A stretch of DNA of 64,000 bases, from assembly GCA_029263415.1 (NCBI GenBank), contig JAJCXN010000056.1:310001-374000 (forward strand), given 5' to 3'. Position numbers and translations under genes: made by a program. Under the pieces are notes generated by a model. That model ran no database searches and was not told where the DNA came from. It saw nothing but the letters and a program-made list of their open reading frames with translations. Below are positions 11,021 to 22,900 of this stretch, piece after piece. Position 1 is the first letter of the stretch, and every line of letters starts with the position of its first letter. This DNA comes from Acidobacteriota bacterium. Its GTDB lineage: Bacteria > Acidobacteriota > Thermoanaerobaculia > Multivoradales > Multivoraceae.

Positions 11021-11613
11021 GGCGCGGCCTCGGCGGAGGGTGTCCCATCGTTGAGGACAAGAGCCAGCCACGCCTGCGCTCGCAGCCAGTCGCGCTCGAT
11101 CGTTCGGCCAGAAACCCCGAGTGCTTGTGCAGCCTCTGAAGTGCTCAGACCTGCCATAAACCGACACTCGGTAACTCGTGCAAGTCGTGGACTGAAGCCC
11201 TCGAGCTTTCCGAGAGCTTGATCCACCGCCAGGATGACTTCGGCACTCGCGTCTATTCCGTGCACGCCCTCATCAAGCGTCACGCCGACCTCGCCAGCGC
11301 CGCGCTTCTTGGCCATTCGGCGGCGGGCCTCGTCCACAAGAATGCGGCGCATGGTGAGGGCGGCGACAGCATAGAAGTGCCCAATGTCCTTCCACTCCAC
11401 ACCTGTTCCCTCGACAAAGCGAACATAGGCTTCATTGACCAACGAGGTCACTCCGTGCTCGGACGCTCCTTGTTTCCGAAGCTGTTGCCCTGCCACCTGT
11501 CGCAAAGTTGGGTAGACAACCTCGATCAAACGGTCAAGCGAGCCGGCCTCCCGCTCCCCAGCTGAACGCAGAAGTTCGGCGACATGCTGGCGGCTGGATG
11601 GTTCCATTGGCAT
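11017..11613 (-). CDS. ECF-type RNA polymerase sigma factor (TIGR02999-like)
   Basis: 198 aa; VYPTLRQVAGQQLRKQG, TSLVNEAYVRFV, HFYAVAALTMRRILVDEARRRMAKKRGAG, AQALGVSGRTIERDWLRAQAWL. Confidence 0.88.
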   Translation of the reverse strand: MPMEPSSRQHVAELLRSAGEREAGSLDRLIEVVYPTLRQVAGQQLRKQGASEHGVTSLVNEAYVRFVEGTGVEWKDIGHFYAVAALTMRRILVDEARRRMAKKRGAGEVGVTLDEGVHGIDASAEVILAVDQALGKLEGFSPRLARVTECRFMAGLSTSEAAQALGVSGRTIERDWLRAQAWLALVLNDGTPSAEAAP

Positions 11614-11819
11614 TGGATCTTAAGAAGTGAATTGATGCTGGTCACATCTTGTCGCACTTCGGAAGAAATTCAATGGGGTTGCAGCCACGCGATCGGGCCC
11701 AGTCCTACACCTCTGTTTGGAGCGTCGTCTGCAATGCGTACCGAACGCGCTTGATTGAACGATGCTGGCGACCACAGCGACCGGCCCCTCCGTCGAGCCT
11801 GCTCCAACTCCTTCACCAC

Positions 11820-12341
11820 TCAGCGCTTGGGTCTAAACGCCTGCCACCGCGCGCACTCCGTCTCGGGATAGGCATGGCCGAGGAGTTCTAGACAATACGG
11901 AATCGCAGGAAAAACTGCGTCGAGACACTCTGCGATCGCCTTGGGCTGGCCGGGCAGATTCACGATCAGAGCCTTACCTCGAATACCGGCCGTCTGACGA
12001 GAAAGAATTGCGGTAGGCACCGCCCGCAGCGACACCGTGCGCATGAGTTCACCAAAGCCGGGCATCTCTTTGTCGATAACGGCGATCGTGGCTTCTGGGG
12101 TGACGTCTCGAATCGCTGGTCCAGTGCCTCCAGTGGTGACGATCAAGGCGCAATCCTCTTGGTCACACAGCTCCACCAGGGTCGACTCGATCAGAGCCTG
12201 CTCATCTGAGATGACGCGGTAGGCAGTGGAATGAGGAGATTCCAGCACCTCGGCAAGGTACTCCTCAATCGCCGGGCCACCGCGGTCCTCGTACTCCCCT
12301 CGACTCGCTCGGTCGGAGACCGTGACGATGCCCACCTTCAT
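11820..12341 (-). CDS. mog: molybdopterin adenylyltransferase (MogA/MoaB family)
   Basis: MKVGIVTVSDRASRGEYEDRGGPAI, VTTGGTGPAIRDVTPEAT, MPGFGELMR, NLPGQPKAIAECL. Confidence 0.9.
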   Translation of the reverse strand: MKVGIVTVSDRASRGEYEDRGGPAIEEYLAEVLESPHSTAYRVISDEQALIESTLVELCDQEDCALIVTTGGTGPAIRDVTPEATIAVIDKEMPGFGELMRTVSLRAVPTAILSRQTAGIRGKALIVNLPGQPKAIAECLDAVFPAIPYCLELLGHAYPETECARWQAFRPKR

Positions 12342-12355
12342 GGTTTCACTCCCAA

Positions 12356-13768
12356 TCAACTTTCAGATCCGGCGGCGATCATCGGCTTTCCGGTGACACC
12401 GATGCTGGCAAAGTACACCACTACCGAGCCCGCAATCGCAATCAGGTTTGCGTTGTACCAGCTGCCGGACCATCCCACCTCGCGCGCCACAAAGAACAGA
12501 GCGACGCCGCTCACGATTGCGGCAAGCGCATCTTTGGTACGACCAACGCGAAGATTGAGACCGAGGACAATCGGCACGAACAGGCTGACCGAGAGCAACG
12601 AATAGAACAAGCTGAGTGCCGAGATCACCGATTGAAACTGGAGTGCCAAGAGGACGCCAAGCACGCCACCCAGTACGGCACCCAGGCGCGCAACAAGCAG
12701 TACCTGATCTTCAGTAGCTTGAGGGCGGACAAAACCCCGGTAGAGGTCCTTGGATAGCGAAGTCGAGATCATGAACAGCGCGGCGTCGGCTGAACTGAGC
12801 TCGGCCGACACGATCGCTGCAAGGCCGAGTGCAGCGAGCCACGTTGGCAGAGCGCTCTGTAGAACTGTTGGCAGTGCAAGTTCAGCGTTGCCGAGCGATG
12901 GCTCATACACACGAGCCAACATCCCAAGCAGCGGCGGAACAATGGCAAAGATCAGCAAGGCCACGCCACTCCAACCCACACCCCGACGCAGTGCAGATTC
13001 GCTACGTGCTCCGTAGATCTTCTGCAGCAGGCCTGGCGACACCATGAAGGCCGGCACCAGCAAGAACATATAGGTCCAAGAAGACGCACCACTCGAGAGA
13101 AACCCGAAGTAGTTCTCAGCACTCTTTGGCGCCGCAGCCGCGATCTCGGACCAGCCACCGGCGTTGCTCAGGGCAAAGCCAACGGCCAAGCCGAAGCCGA
13201 GCACCATGACGGTGAGCTGCACCGAATTCACCCAGGCTGAGGACCTGAGGCCGCCAGCGCTGAAGTAGACCGTCATCACTACTCCGCCAACAATGCAGCC
13301 GGTGGTTTTGTCGATGCCACCCACCACATCGAGCACCCAGGCCAGCGCAATCAGCTGGCCTGCGAGGATCGCAAGGGTCCCGAACCAAAGCAGCACTGCC
13401 ACTGTTAGTCGCACCGGCGGGCCGAAGCGCAGATCAAGATAGTCGCCAACGGTGCGCAGGTCATGCTGCTTGCCAAGCCGCCAGATCTTTGGCCCTATCC
13501 AGAAGGCAAGCAGGAGCGTGCCCAACCCTGCCGACCCTACCCACCACCAGGCCGCGAGGCCGTCGGCGTAGCCGCGACCAGCGGCGCCCACGGTAGAACC
13601 AGCACCGATGTTCGCCGCCAGGAGGGTTCCAAAGATCAAGCCAGCACCCAGATCACGATCGCCCACGAAGAACGAGGCCGCACCGGCGAAGCGACGGCCG
13701 AGCCAGATTCCGAAAACCACGAGGCCCACAGCGTAGCCGGTCAGAAGGAGGAGCTGCGAATTGATCAT
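12356..13768 (-). CDS. sodium:solute symporter (SSS family)
   Basis: 470 aa, about 13 TM; FFVGDRDLGAGLIFGTLLAANIGAGSTVG, LRTVGDYLDLRFG. Confidence 0.88.
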   Translation of the reverse strand: MINSQLLLLTGYAVGLVVFGIWLGRRFAGAASFFVGDRDLGAGLIFGTLLAANIGAGSTVGAAGRGYADGLAAWWWVGSAGLGTLLLAFWIGPKIWRLGKQHDLRTVGDYLDLRFGPPVRLTVAVLLWFGTLAILAGQLIALAWVLDVVGGIDKTTGCIVGGVVMTVYFSAGGLRSSAWVNSVQLTVMVLGFGLAVGFALSNAGGWSEIAAAAPKSAENYFGFLSSGASSWTYMFLLVPAFMVSPGLLQKIYGARSESALRRGVGWSGVALLIFAIVPPLLGMLARVYEPSLGNAELALPTVLQSALPTWLAALGLAAIVSAELSSADAALFMISTSLSKDLYRGFVRPQATEDQVLLVARLGAVLGGVLGVLLALQFQSVISALSLFYSLLSVSLFVPIVLGLNLRVGRTKDALAAIVSGVALFFVAREVGWSGSWYNANLIAIAGSVVVYFASIGVTGKPMIAAGSES

Positions 13769-13879
13769 TGCGTCATGCGGGCACTACGGGGTTTCGATTG
13801 GGCTTGGCGGCGACTCGGGGTCGATCCTACAGTCCAGGCCTCGGTTGCGTCTTTGCGTCAGCTACCGGAACAGAGAAAT

Positions 13880-13906
13880 CCCGCCCCCACGATCGTGGGG
13901 AGCGGG
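13880..13906 (-). terminator. putative intrinsic terminator of the giant gene
   Basis: CCCCACGATCGTGGGG palindrome (13885-13900) nested in CCCGC/GCGGG outer stem, followed on the minus strand by ATTTCT; lies about 45 bp beyond the stop codon. Confidence 0.55.
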
Positions 13907-13949
13907 TTCATCGGCGGCAGCCGAAGTTAGTTCGAGGCAGGTCCGAGCG

Positions 13950-16900
13950 CTATGGCAGCAGGAGCTTAAGCGCTGGATCACCGATCAAGTTGTAGATCTC
14001 TGTGAGATCACTCTGCGGGCTGGTCTGGCGGTGGGCCTTGCTGGTTTCGAGGATCGCCTCGCCGAGTGTGGCTGCGCTGTCGAAGCCAAACACACGACGG
14101 AACAGATCCTCGCCGAGCTCGGCTGCCGCCAGATCGTAGGACACGCCAGACGGTGCCCAGACAGCGATCGCCCCCTTGTCCTCTGCCAGCACCAACAGCT
14201 CAGAAAGCGAGGTAAAGCCCGGGAACTCGAAGCGGCCAATGGTGCAACTCAAGCCCGTGACGATCGGCAAACGTTGACCGGTCGCGAGACCCGCAACGTC
14301 CGCCGTCGTCAGCAAGCCTTCGTGTGCCATCCGGTCGGGACCGCCGTGGCCAGAGTAGTTAATCCAGTAAGCACCATCGTTGATGGTGTCTAGAAGGTCA
14401 CTGCGCAGGTCACCCGTTGACATCGGTCCAAGAGTCAAGCGTGTCTTGCGTTGCTGCGAAACCCAGCGGCTAAGTCGGTTACTGGTATCGAAGAAGTTAC
14501 CCGCAAGGTCACTGTCATCAGCAACCAACACCACGTCGCTGTTGGCAGGAGTCACCGTTCGCGTCGGAAGCCCCTCGTAGTCCATCAACTTACGAAGATA
14601 GATCTCGGCCTCTGCGTTGGTGACGGCCGGGATACGACCGATCGCAAACTCGGGTGCCGCGTCGCCAGCGACGTTGCCAAGACTCGCATCCGAGGAGAAC
14701 AAGCCCGCTTCAGTCTGCTTCAGCAAGGCAGGCATGTTGTTGCCACCATGGCCGAGCACGTCCAGATAGTCGTAACTGCCCTTACCGAAGAGGGTTACAA
14801 ACCGTGGTCGCTCGCTCCAGTTGGCCCAAGCATCAGCCAGGAAAGCCTTCAGCGCAGCTGGATCACGATCCCCGAACGCGTACTCGTTGAAGATCGTTTC
14901 CACATCAATAACCAACGTTGAGTAGTCCGCTGACCGATAGTTAGCCAAATCCTGGGCCGGGCCGCGCATGTTGGCGGGAGCAATCACGACGTACTCAGCA
15001 CCCTGATCAAAGCTGGTGGACGTTAACCAAGGTTCAGCCGTGGGCAGCGCGAACGTTGTGTCACCAGCCGCCAAGTAGCGACGGCCTTCGGTGGTGGCAA
15101 ACGCAACACTGTCTCCACTCCGGGTCACGTTGATCACGCGACGGGTGGTAGCACCCAGCTCGTACACCGAGATCGGATCGCCCTCACCGAAGCCGCTGAC
15201 CGTCGAGTCAGGAGCTGCAGAAGCCGTGAAAGCCAATGAGCCGGCCACCGCATCGAGCGCGGCGGTCCGACCAACCTTCACCCAGTCAACCAGCATGCTG
15301 CTCAGCGAACCAGAAACTGCAGGCTGAGGCACCAGTGACTTGATCGACAGCGTATTCGTGCCAGCGATCAGGTCGTTAGTGACGGCCGTGAGCCGGTGAT
15401 CGCCGCTACCACTGAAGGTGAACTCGCAAGAGCCTTCAGCGCACAGCAGCTCGCCAGCGGTGGGATTGAGCGGGTCCGCAGCATTGAGCGAGACCTCAAT
15501 CCGATGATCAACGCCTGCACCTGAACCGGTGAGGCCGAACAACTGAATGTCGATGGTGCCGTTCGGCGACTTGACCGTGGCGAGATCAAAGTAGACCTCG
15601 GTGCGATCAATCGCTGAACCACTCAACAGCTGCTTCCAGAACCAGAAGTCTCGGTCGCCCTCGTAGACCAAGCCGACCGCGGCCAGAGCCTGGGATTCAA
15701 GATGATCGACATCGAAGGCAGAGGACGGCGCCACGGGTGACGCGCCGCCATCGCGGGTCTCCATCACAGATCCTGGACCACGGTTCAGTTGGTACGCCGC
15801 GAAGTCGCTAAAGCGGCTGCTCGGCTTCGGTGCGTAGAACACCAACGACGCGTTGTCTGCAGCCGCGTGCCACGACACCAGTCGTTCACCACGCAGCAAA
15901 CGCCAATCGCCGGAGGCGATCCAGGTCTCAACCAGTAGTTGGTCATAGCCGGTCGCAGCAGCCATCGCAGCAGACGTCAGGCGCTGCATGCCGCCCTCAG
16001 TCACCTTGATCTGAGCCGACGTCCGGCGCTGAGCACTGGCGCCTGAACTCACCGACACCAGGCCGGTCGAGCTCTGCTGCACACTTGTTACCAGCTCCGC
16101 TTCTGCTCGCGCAGCAGCAAAGCGTTCACGATCTGCAACGGACTGTTCTCGCGGTGATGAGCTGTAGTGCTCACGCACTGTTTGGAACTCGCGCGCACCC
16201 ACAATGCCGTCGTTGACCTCGGTGGTCACTACCACCGGACCGTAAATCTGCTCTCCACCGCGAGTCTCGACCTCATAAATCATGTACTCGTGCATTCCGG
16301 GCTCTGCGCCAGGATCTGCAATCCGGTAGGTGGCACCCAGCGGGCTTGGGTCAGCAACGACCATTGAGTCGTTCACTTGCACCCAAGAACCGGTCTCGTC
16401 GTCGAAGCGCCACAAGAAGAAACCAACCGTCCCGATTTGAGAAACGGTCTCAAACTCGAAGGCCACTTCTCCACCATCGAGCACCGAACGGGTGTCGGTG
16501 ATCACCACCAAGGTTGGTGGGCGGAAGAAGCCGAAGTCAACTTCGCGACCACCAACGCCGGGCGTCATGTCGCCTGCGTTGCTCGCCAGGATCGTCGTCT
16601 CGCGTTGAGCCGCCGGTTGACTGGGTCCAGTCACTGGTTCAGTCTGCGCCGCGCCACTCAAGAAAGTGCCGGTGTTGTCGACCTCTACCAACCAGGTTCC
16701 AAGGTCGGCCATGGTGGCCTCTGGTAGCCCAGTGAACAAGTAGTTGTAGTCCTCGCCGTTGTTCAGCAGAGCATTGTTCATGGTGTCGGTGGTTGTCGTG
16801 GTCGCGAATAGGAACTTGAACGGTAGGCCCGGATAGATGCGGAATAGGCGAACTTGCACTCCTGCAATGCCCACATCCGGGCCCATGTCGCCAGGGCCCG

Positions 16901-19900
16901 AGTAGTTACCGTTGTTGTCGTTGTCCGCGAACAGTTGGCCGAACAGGGTGCGACCGGTACCAGGCGCGGCCATGTAGCCGAAGTCGGCAGTGAAGTCCTC
17001 GCTCAATGGTGGTGTGGTCGTCAGGGTCACCGCATAGGGCGATTCCTTCGATTGATTGTCAACACCGTTCACCGTGCCACGGCGGGGGGCCACCGCGCAG
17101 GGAGGATCGTCCGTACAGCTGGTGAGGGTGAGTCCTGCAGTTGCATCGAACTCGTCGGTCAATCGCACCAAGTAGCTCACATTCCGAGTTAGCCCGGTGA
17201 AGAAGTACTGTCCGATCGAGTTGGTCAACCCACCCGACTCGCGGTCACGAACGAGGTTGTCAGTACCCGGCTCGATCACGCCATTGGTGTTGTTGTCGAC
17301 CCACAGCTCAAGGGTGACTCCCTCGATGCCTGGTTCACCGTCCTCGTAGTAGCCCACGATGGGCATGAAGTCGTCGTTGAACCCTGGGATGGAACCGTCA
17401 GCGAGATCACGCCAAACACGATCTCCGATGGCACCAACACTTGGCGAGTAACCGAAATCTGCAGTGTTGTAGTCAGTGCCTGCCGACAGTGAGGTAGCCA
17501 GTACCGTGCCGTCGCCACCGTCAGCAGGATCACCGATCTGTGTCGGGATGAGGCGATCAAGGATGTTCATTTCATCCGTCACGACCACCGTGTACGTCTG
17601 GGTGGGATCGACACCATAGAACCGGTAGTTGCCTGACGAATCGGTCGTCGCTGTGCCAATCTGGGTTGTGCCCACAAACAGGGTCACGGTCACATCGACC
17701 GCCCCGACTTCTCCTGGGTCCTGGTCGCCGTCGCCGTTGGTGTCGACGTAGACCGTGTCTCCGATCGTCGCGTAGGTCGCCGAATCCTCTTCGAAACCAA
17801 AGTCAGCGAAGAGCACGGAGCTACCTGAGGTGACCTCGAAGACCTGGGGATTACCGCCACTGCCAGCGAAGGAGGTCGTGGTCTGATTAAGAGTCGCCGG
17901 GATTGAGTTTGCCGCTACGCAATCGGACACTGCTCCATCCGTGCAGACCAGCACCGAGTAGCTACCCGACGGCACAATCACGCGCCATCGGCCTTGAGCG
18001 TCGGTCGTAGTGCAGATCGATGCACCGCTGCAGTCCGGAGCGCCCGTACCCAGTGGAGTCACGATCACCCGTACTCCGGGGATCCCCAACTCTGAGTCTT
18101 GTTGGAAACCGTCGGTACCAGTCGATGGCGTCTCGCTGTTGATGGCATCTACAAAGACTGTGTCGCCCAACTCTTGCAGAGTCGTGTAACCAAAGTCCGC
18201 ATCTTGGTAGTCAGTCCCCGCAGCATCGACCTCAGAATCGAGAATCTCGCCAACTCCGGCGGCAGGTGTCGCCCCCATTGGTCGACCAGGTTGGGTAAGG
18301 GTCAAGCCTTGGACGACTTGCGCTTGATCAGTCACCACCACCCGATAGATCGGATCATCCATTGTCGTGCCGGTAAAAACGGGTACGCCTTGAAAACTGT
18401 AGTTGCCGTTGACGTCGGTCTCGGCGAGACCAAGGACCACTGGGCTCGACGGATTCGAGATGTCTTGTAGCGCAACCGTCACCCCGGCGATGCCGGTTTC
18501 TAGCGGATCGAGAAGATCCTGCTGTTGGTTGCCGTTGCGATCCCGATAGATCGTGTTGCCGATAGTGATGAAGTTGTCGCCAACTTCGTCAAAGCCAAAA
18601 TCCGCACCCAGGTCCGTACTACCGTCGGTGACGACTCTGATTCCCGGTGAAGGGGTTTCGGTAACAACATTCATCAGCGCTGGCACGCTCTCTGGGGTGG
18701 TGCAAACAGGGTTAGGAGTCGCTGCAGCAGTACAGACCTCAACCGTGTAGCTATCCGCTGGTACGAGTTGCAGGTAGTTGCCGCTGCCATCGGTGATCGG
18801 ACAGAAGACCCCAGCGTTTCCACAGACCGGAGTACCCACAACACTGGTGCTCGCAATAATCACTCGAACTCCTGAGAGCCCGAGTTCCCCTGAATCTTGG
18901 CTAGAACTACCATCGGCATCGAAGTACACGGTGTCGCCGAGCAGTCCGAAACCGGAGGTATCCGCGTCGAAACCGAAATCGGCATCGACATAGGTCTCGC
19001 CGCCCGCCAGGTAGATCACGGCCGAATTGTTGTCAGAACCGTTGGCTGGTGTCCTCTGCAGGTCTTCAAGAGGGGTCGTTGCGGTGCCGGCGCCGGTGCC
19101 AGAAGCATCAACAACCTGCACGTAATAGACACCGTCCGGAACGTTGGGGAACTCGTAGTAGCCATTGGGAAGCGTGAGGATGTCTGCGCCAACCTGAGTG
19201 TCAGCATTCAAACCAGCTCCGCCGATGGCTGCATCTGCTCCGGTGTCAAACAACCGAACCCGCACACCGCCAATGCCGATTTCGGTGGCACCAAGCTGTA
19301 CGCCATCGCCGTTGTCATCCAAGAAGATGGTGTCGCCAATACTGCCTGGGCCGCTGCCGGTGCTGCCCGCGAAGCCGAAATCTGCAGTTTCATAGGGAAC
19401 GCCAGCGGTCAAACTCGATGCCGATACCACACCGTCGCTTTGGGTGGCATACAAGAGAGGTGGCAGCGTCGATGTAACCACTTCCACGCGATAGTTACTG
19501 TCCGGGTCTACACCCTCGAACAGGTAGTTACCCGAGGCATCGGTAGTTCGCGTTCCAACGACGTCACCGGTGTCGGTGTTGATCAATCGAACATCGACTC
19601 CGGCCAGACCCGGATCGACTGCGTCCTGGGCTCCATTGCCATCAATGTCGCGGTAGACCGTGTCACCAATTGTGGTGAATCCTGCACCGTCGAAACCAAA
19701 GTCGACATCGAGGTTTCCGCCGACCGGAACATTCACGGTCAGTGGTGGCACCGGTTGGACCTGAGTGGCCACTAGGCCAGCGGGCACGCTGTTGCTTGCA
19801 AAGCAGGTCGCATCTGGAGCACCAACCCCGGTGCACAATTCAACCTGGTAGTCGCCAATCGGAACTGACGCGAGATACTGCCCCAAGCCATCGGTCTCGA

Positions 19901-22900
19901 CACAGATCGAGTCGTTGGCACAACCGAACACGCCGCCGTCAGGCGTGATAATCACGCGCACACCAGGCAGACCGAGTTCGCCGGGATCTTGGCTATTGCT
20001 GCCATCGGCGTCGTAGTAGACGGTGTCGCCCAGGGCACCCTCTCCCGTGCCTGGCGCATAGCCGAAGTCCGCGTCAACGAAGTCTTCGTTGTCCGCAAGC
20101 GCGATGAGCACCGAGACATCCGAGGTCGGTACATCGGTGCGTTCCAGGTCCTCAAGCGCTGTACCGCCATTTCCAACACCGCTCGTAGCGTCGGCGACCT
20201 GAACAAAGTAATTGCCCGGTGGGAGATTCTCGAAGTTGTAGGCACCACCCACTGTGACGCGGGAGCCCACGTAGACATCGTCGGCATTGCCAACTGTGCC
20301 GTCAGTGGAGCGGAACAGATCAACCCGAACACCGTTGATGCCCGGTTCGCCCACGTCGCGATCGCCGTCCTTGTTGGCGTCGAGGTAGACCTCGTCACCA
20401 ATCGAACCCCGCAGGTCGGGCGGGCCACCATCCACTGCGAAGCCGAAGTCAGCGTCGCGATAGTCGGCACCCTCGGCCAAACCGATCAGCATGGAATCAG
20501 CGCCCAAGCCATTCAGGTCGGTCCGCTCGAAGCCATTGAGAACGCCAATACCCGGCGACGGCACTGGGTTACAGGCGTTGGTCGGATTGCCGGTCGCGTC
20601 ACCGTTCCCGGAGCCGAGATCGTACGAGTCGCAAACCCGCACGAAGTAGACCCCAGCAGACAAGCCGCTAAACAGGTAACCACCGTCTGCATCGGTGATC
20701 TCGGTGCCAACGAAAATATCGTCGCTGGTATCAGCAACACCATCAAGCCCCGCGCCCCACAGTTCAACTGTCACACCGGGAATGCCGCTTTCCGAGCCGT
20801 TGAAGATGCCGTCGCGGTTGGTCGAATCGTCGAACACCAGATCGCCAATCGATCCGGTGGGCGTGTCGCGCGCATACCCGAAGTCGACATCAGTGACGCT
20901 CGCACCAGCAAGAGTGATATCGATCGTGTCGATTCCGCTGGTCAGCTGAAAGTCGGTTAACACCGGGGATTGCTGCGGCACCACGCGGACCGTGTAGGTC
21001 TCTCCATCCGGAAGATCCGGGAAGGAATAGTCGCCATTACTATCGGTGGTCGTCATAGCGATCATGTCGCCAGAATCGTTCAGTAGCACCAACTTGACGC
21101 CTGGGATACCGGGATCTCCGACCTGAAGATCGCCATCGCGCGCTAGGTCTTCGAAGACGTTGCCGGAGATATCGAACAAGGTGCCATCGGTGTCTTGATA
21201 ACCAAAGTCACGGGTCAGATCAGACTCTCCTGGTCCGAGCGAGGACACCAGCTGATCGCCAGTGGCTGGATCGGGGACGCCGGGTTCCGTGGTGACCACT
21301 TCGTATGCAGCGAGCTCAGGTTGACCCGTTGGCACATTGACAATGTACTCGCCCGGTTCGAGACCGATAAAGCGGTAGTTGCCAAAGGTGTCGGTTTGCA
21401 CCGTGGCACCAACTTGAGTGTCTCCAACATCCAGCAGTCCGTCTGCGTTGTTGTCGCTAAACAGCTGAACGTCAACGCCGCCAATACCAGCTTCGCCTGG
21501 ATCACGAATGCCATCACCATTGGCGTCGCTCCACACGGTGTCACCGATCGTGCCCGCTGCGTTGTATCCGAAGCTCACGTTGGCGACATCAGCCCCGGCG
21601 ACGGTCAGGTCCAAGTACCCGTTGCCAGCGGGCGTGGTGGTCGGCCCAAAGCCTTGCAGCGCATTGAAGTTATCGGTGATCTGAATCCGGTAGTCACCAT
21701 TGGAGACGCCGGTGAAACTGAAATCACCGTTTGCATCTGTGATCGCCGAAGCAACGATCACATCGTCCAGTCCACCAAACATCATGTCGGGGCCGGGAGC
21801 CACCAATGAAACGGTCACGCTGGGTACGCCGGCTTCAAGACCTACGTTGAGTAGTTGATCGTTGTTGTCATCGATCCAGACGGTGTCGCTGATTGTGTAC
21901 TGCGCGTCACCGAAGTAGCCGAAGTCGGCTTCGAGATACACATCATCTGCGACCACACTGATTGGCACCGAGGGGTTGGTTTGAGACTGCGGACCGGTGG
22001 TCAACGCCAATCCATCAAGAACGTTGGCGGTGTCAGTGACCCGCACCATGTAGCTGCGCGGTGCCGCACCGATGAACAAGTAGGTGCCGTCTGTGGCTGT
22101 GGTCTGCGTCTGAGAGACGAAGTCGTCCGGGGTACCGGGAATGTCATCCGGTCCGAGGTCGATGAGGTCAACAGTGACACCGCCGATGCCCGGTTCGTTG
22201 ATTTCTCGCACGCCATTGTTGTTGCCATCAGCCCAAATCAGGTCGCCAATGATCGCTGTGGCGGGATCGGCGTTGCGGTACCCAAAGTCTAGATCTAGAA
22301 AGGCCTCACCATCTACGATCAAGCGTGAGGCGCTGGCATTAGTACTCCCGGGGGAAAGGGAAAGTCCCGCCGGTATGGTGGAACCCACGGGCCCTTCTAG
22401 CGCGTCGTCGACAACGGCGTAGTAGGTGCCCGGCGGAAGATTGTCGAACAGATAGTTGCCGTTGGTGTCCGTCATGATGATGCCGAGGCTCACGTCGTCG
22501 GTGTCATCGCCCAGAACGCCAGCGTCGAGGAAGCCTTCAACCTCAACGTTGACAAGACCTGGCTCGCCAACGTCGTCAATGCCGTCGCCATCGACGTCAA
22601 ACCACACCCGATCACCGATCGCGCCGCCTTCGGCCACTGGATCAACAACCGTCGCGAACACCGGGAACGGGTTGTCGAGCGAAGTCACAGTCGCGGTGTT
22701 GACAATCGACGGGCGAAACGGTTCGAGCGGATCATCCACTGCCACTTCGAAGACAACTGTCAGGCTCTGTAGAGTCGACAAGCCGAACAGATCGGGGGTG
22801 AGCACTAGGTTTGGAGGGGTTCCGTCGGTCAATTGCGTCCCTCCTCCACCGTCGTTGCTCGCAGTTACGGCTTGCGACTCGGTGACTGCGAGCTGCACAT

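Noticed and set aside
18897-20960. Long plus-strand ORFs (292 aa, 323 aa and others) opposite the giant gene
   Set aside because: Antisense to a strongly patterned coding frame; translations are compositionally odd and repeat only because the sense modules repeat
16500-22630. CRISPR-like or satellite repeat at DNA level
   Set aside because: Periodicity is protein-coding (SdrD-B modules of ~110-140 aa), with diverged DNA and no fixed spacer structure
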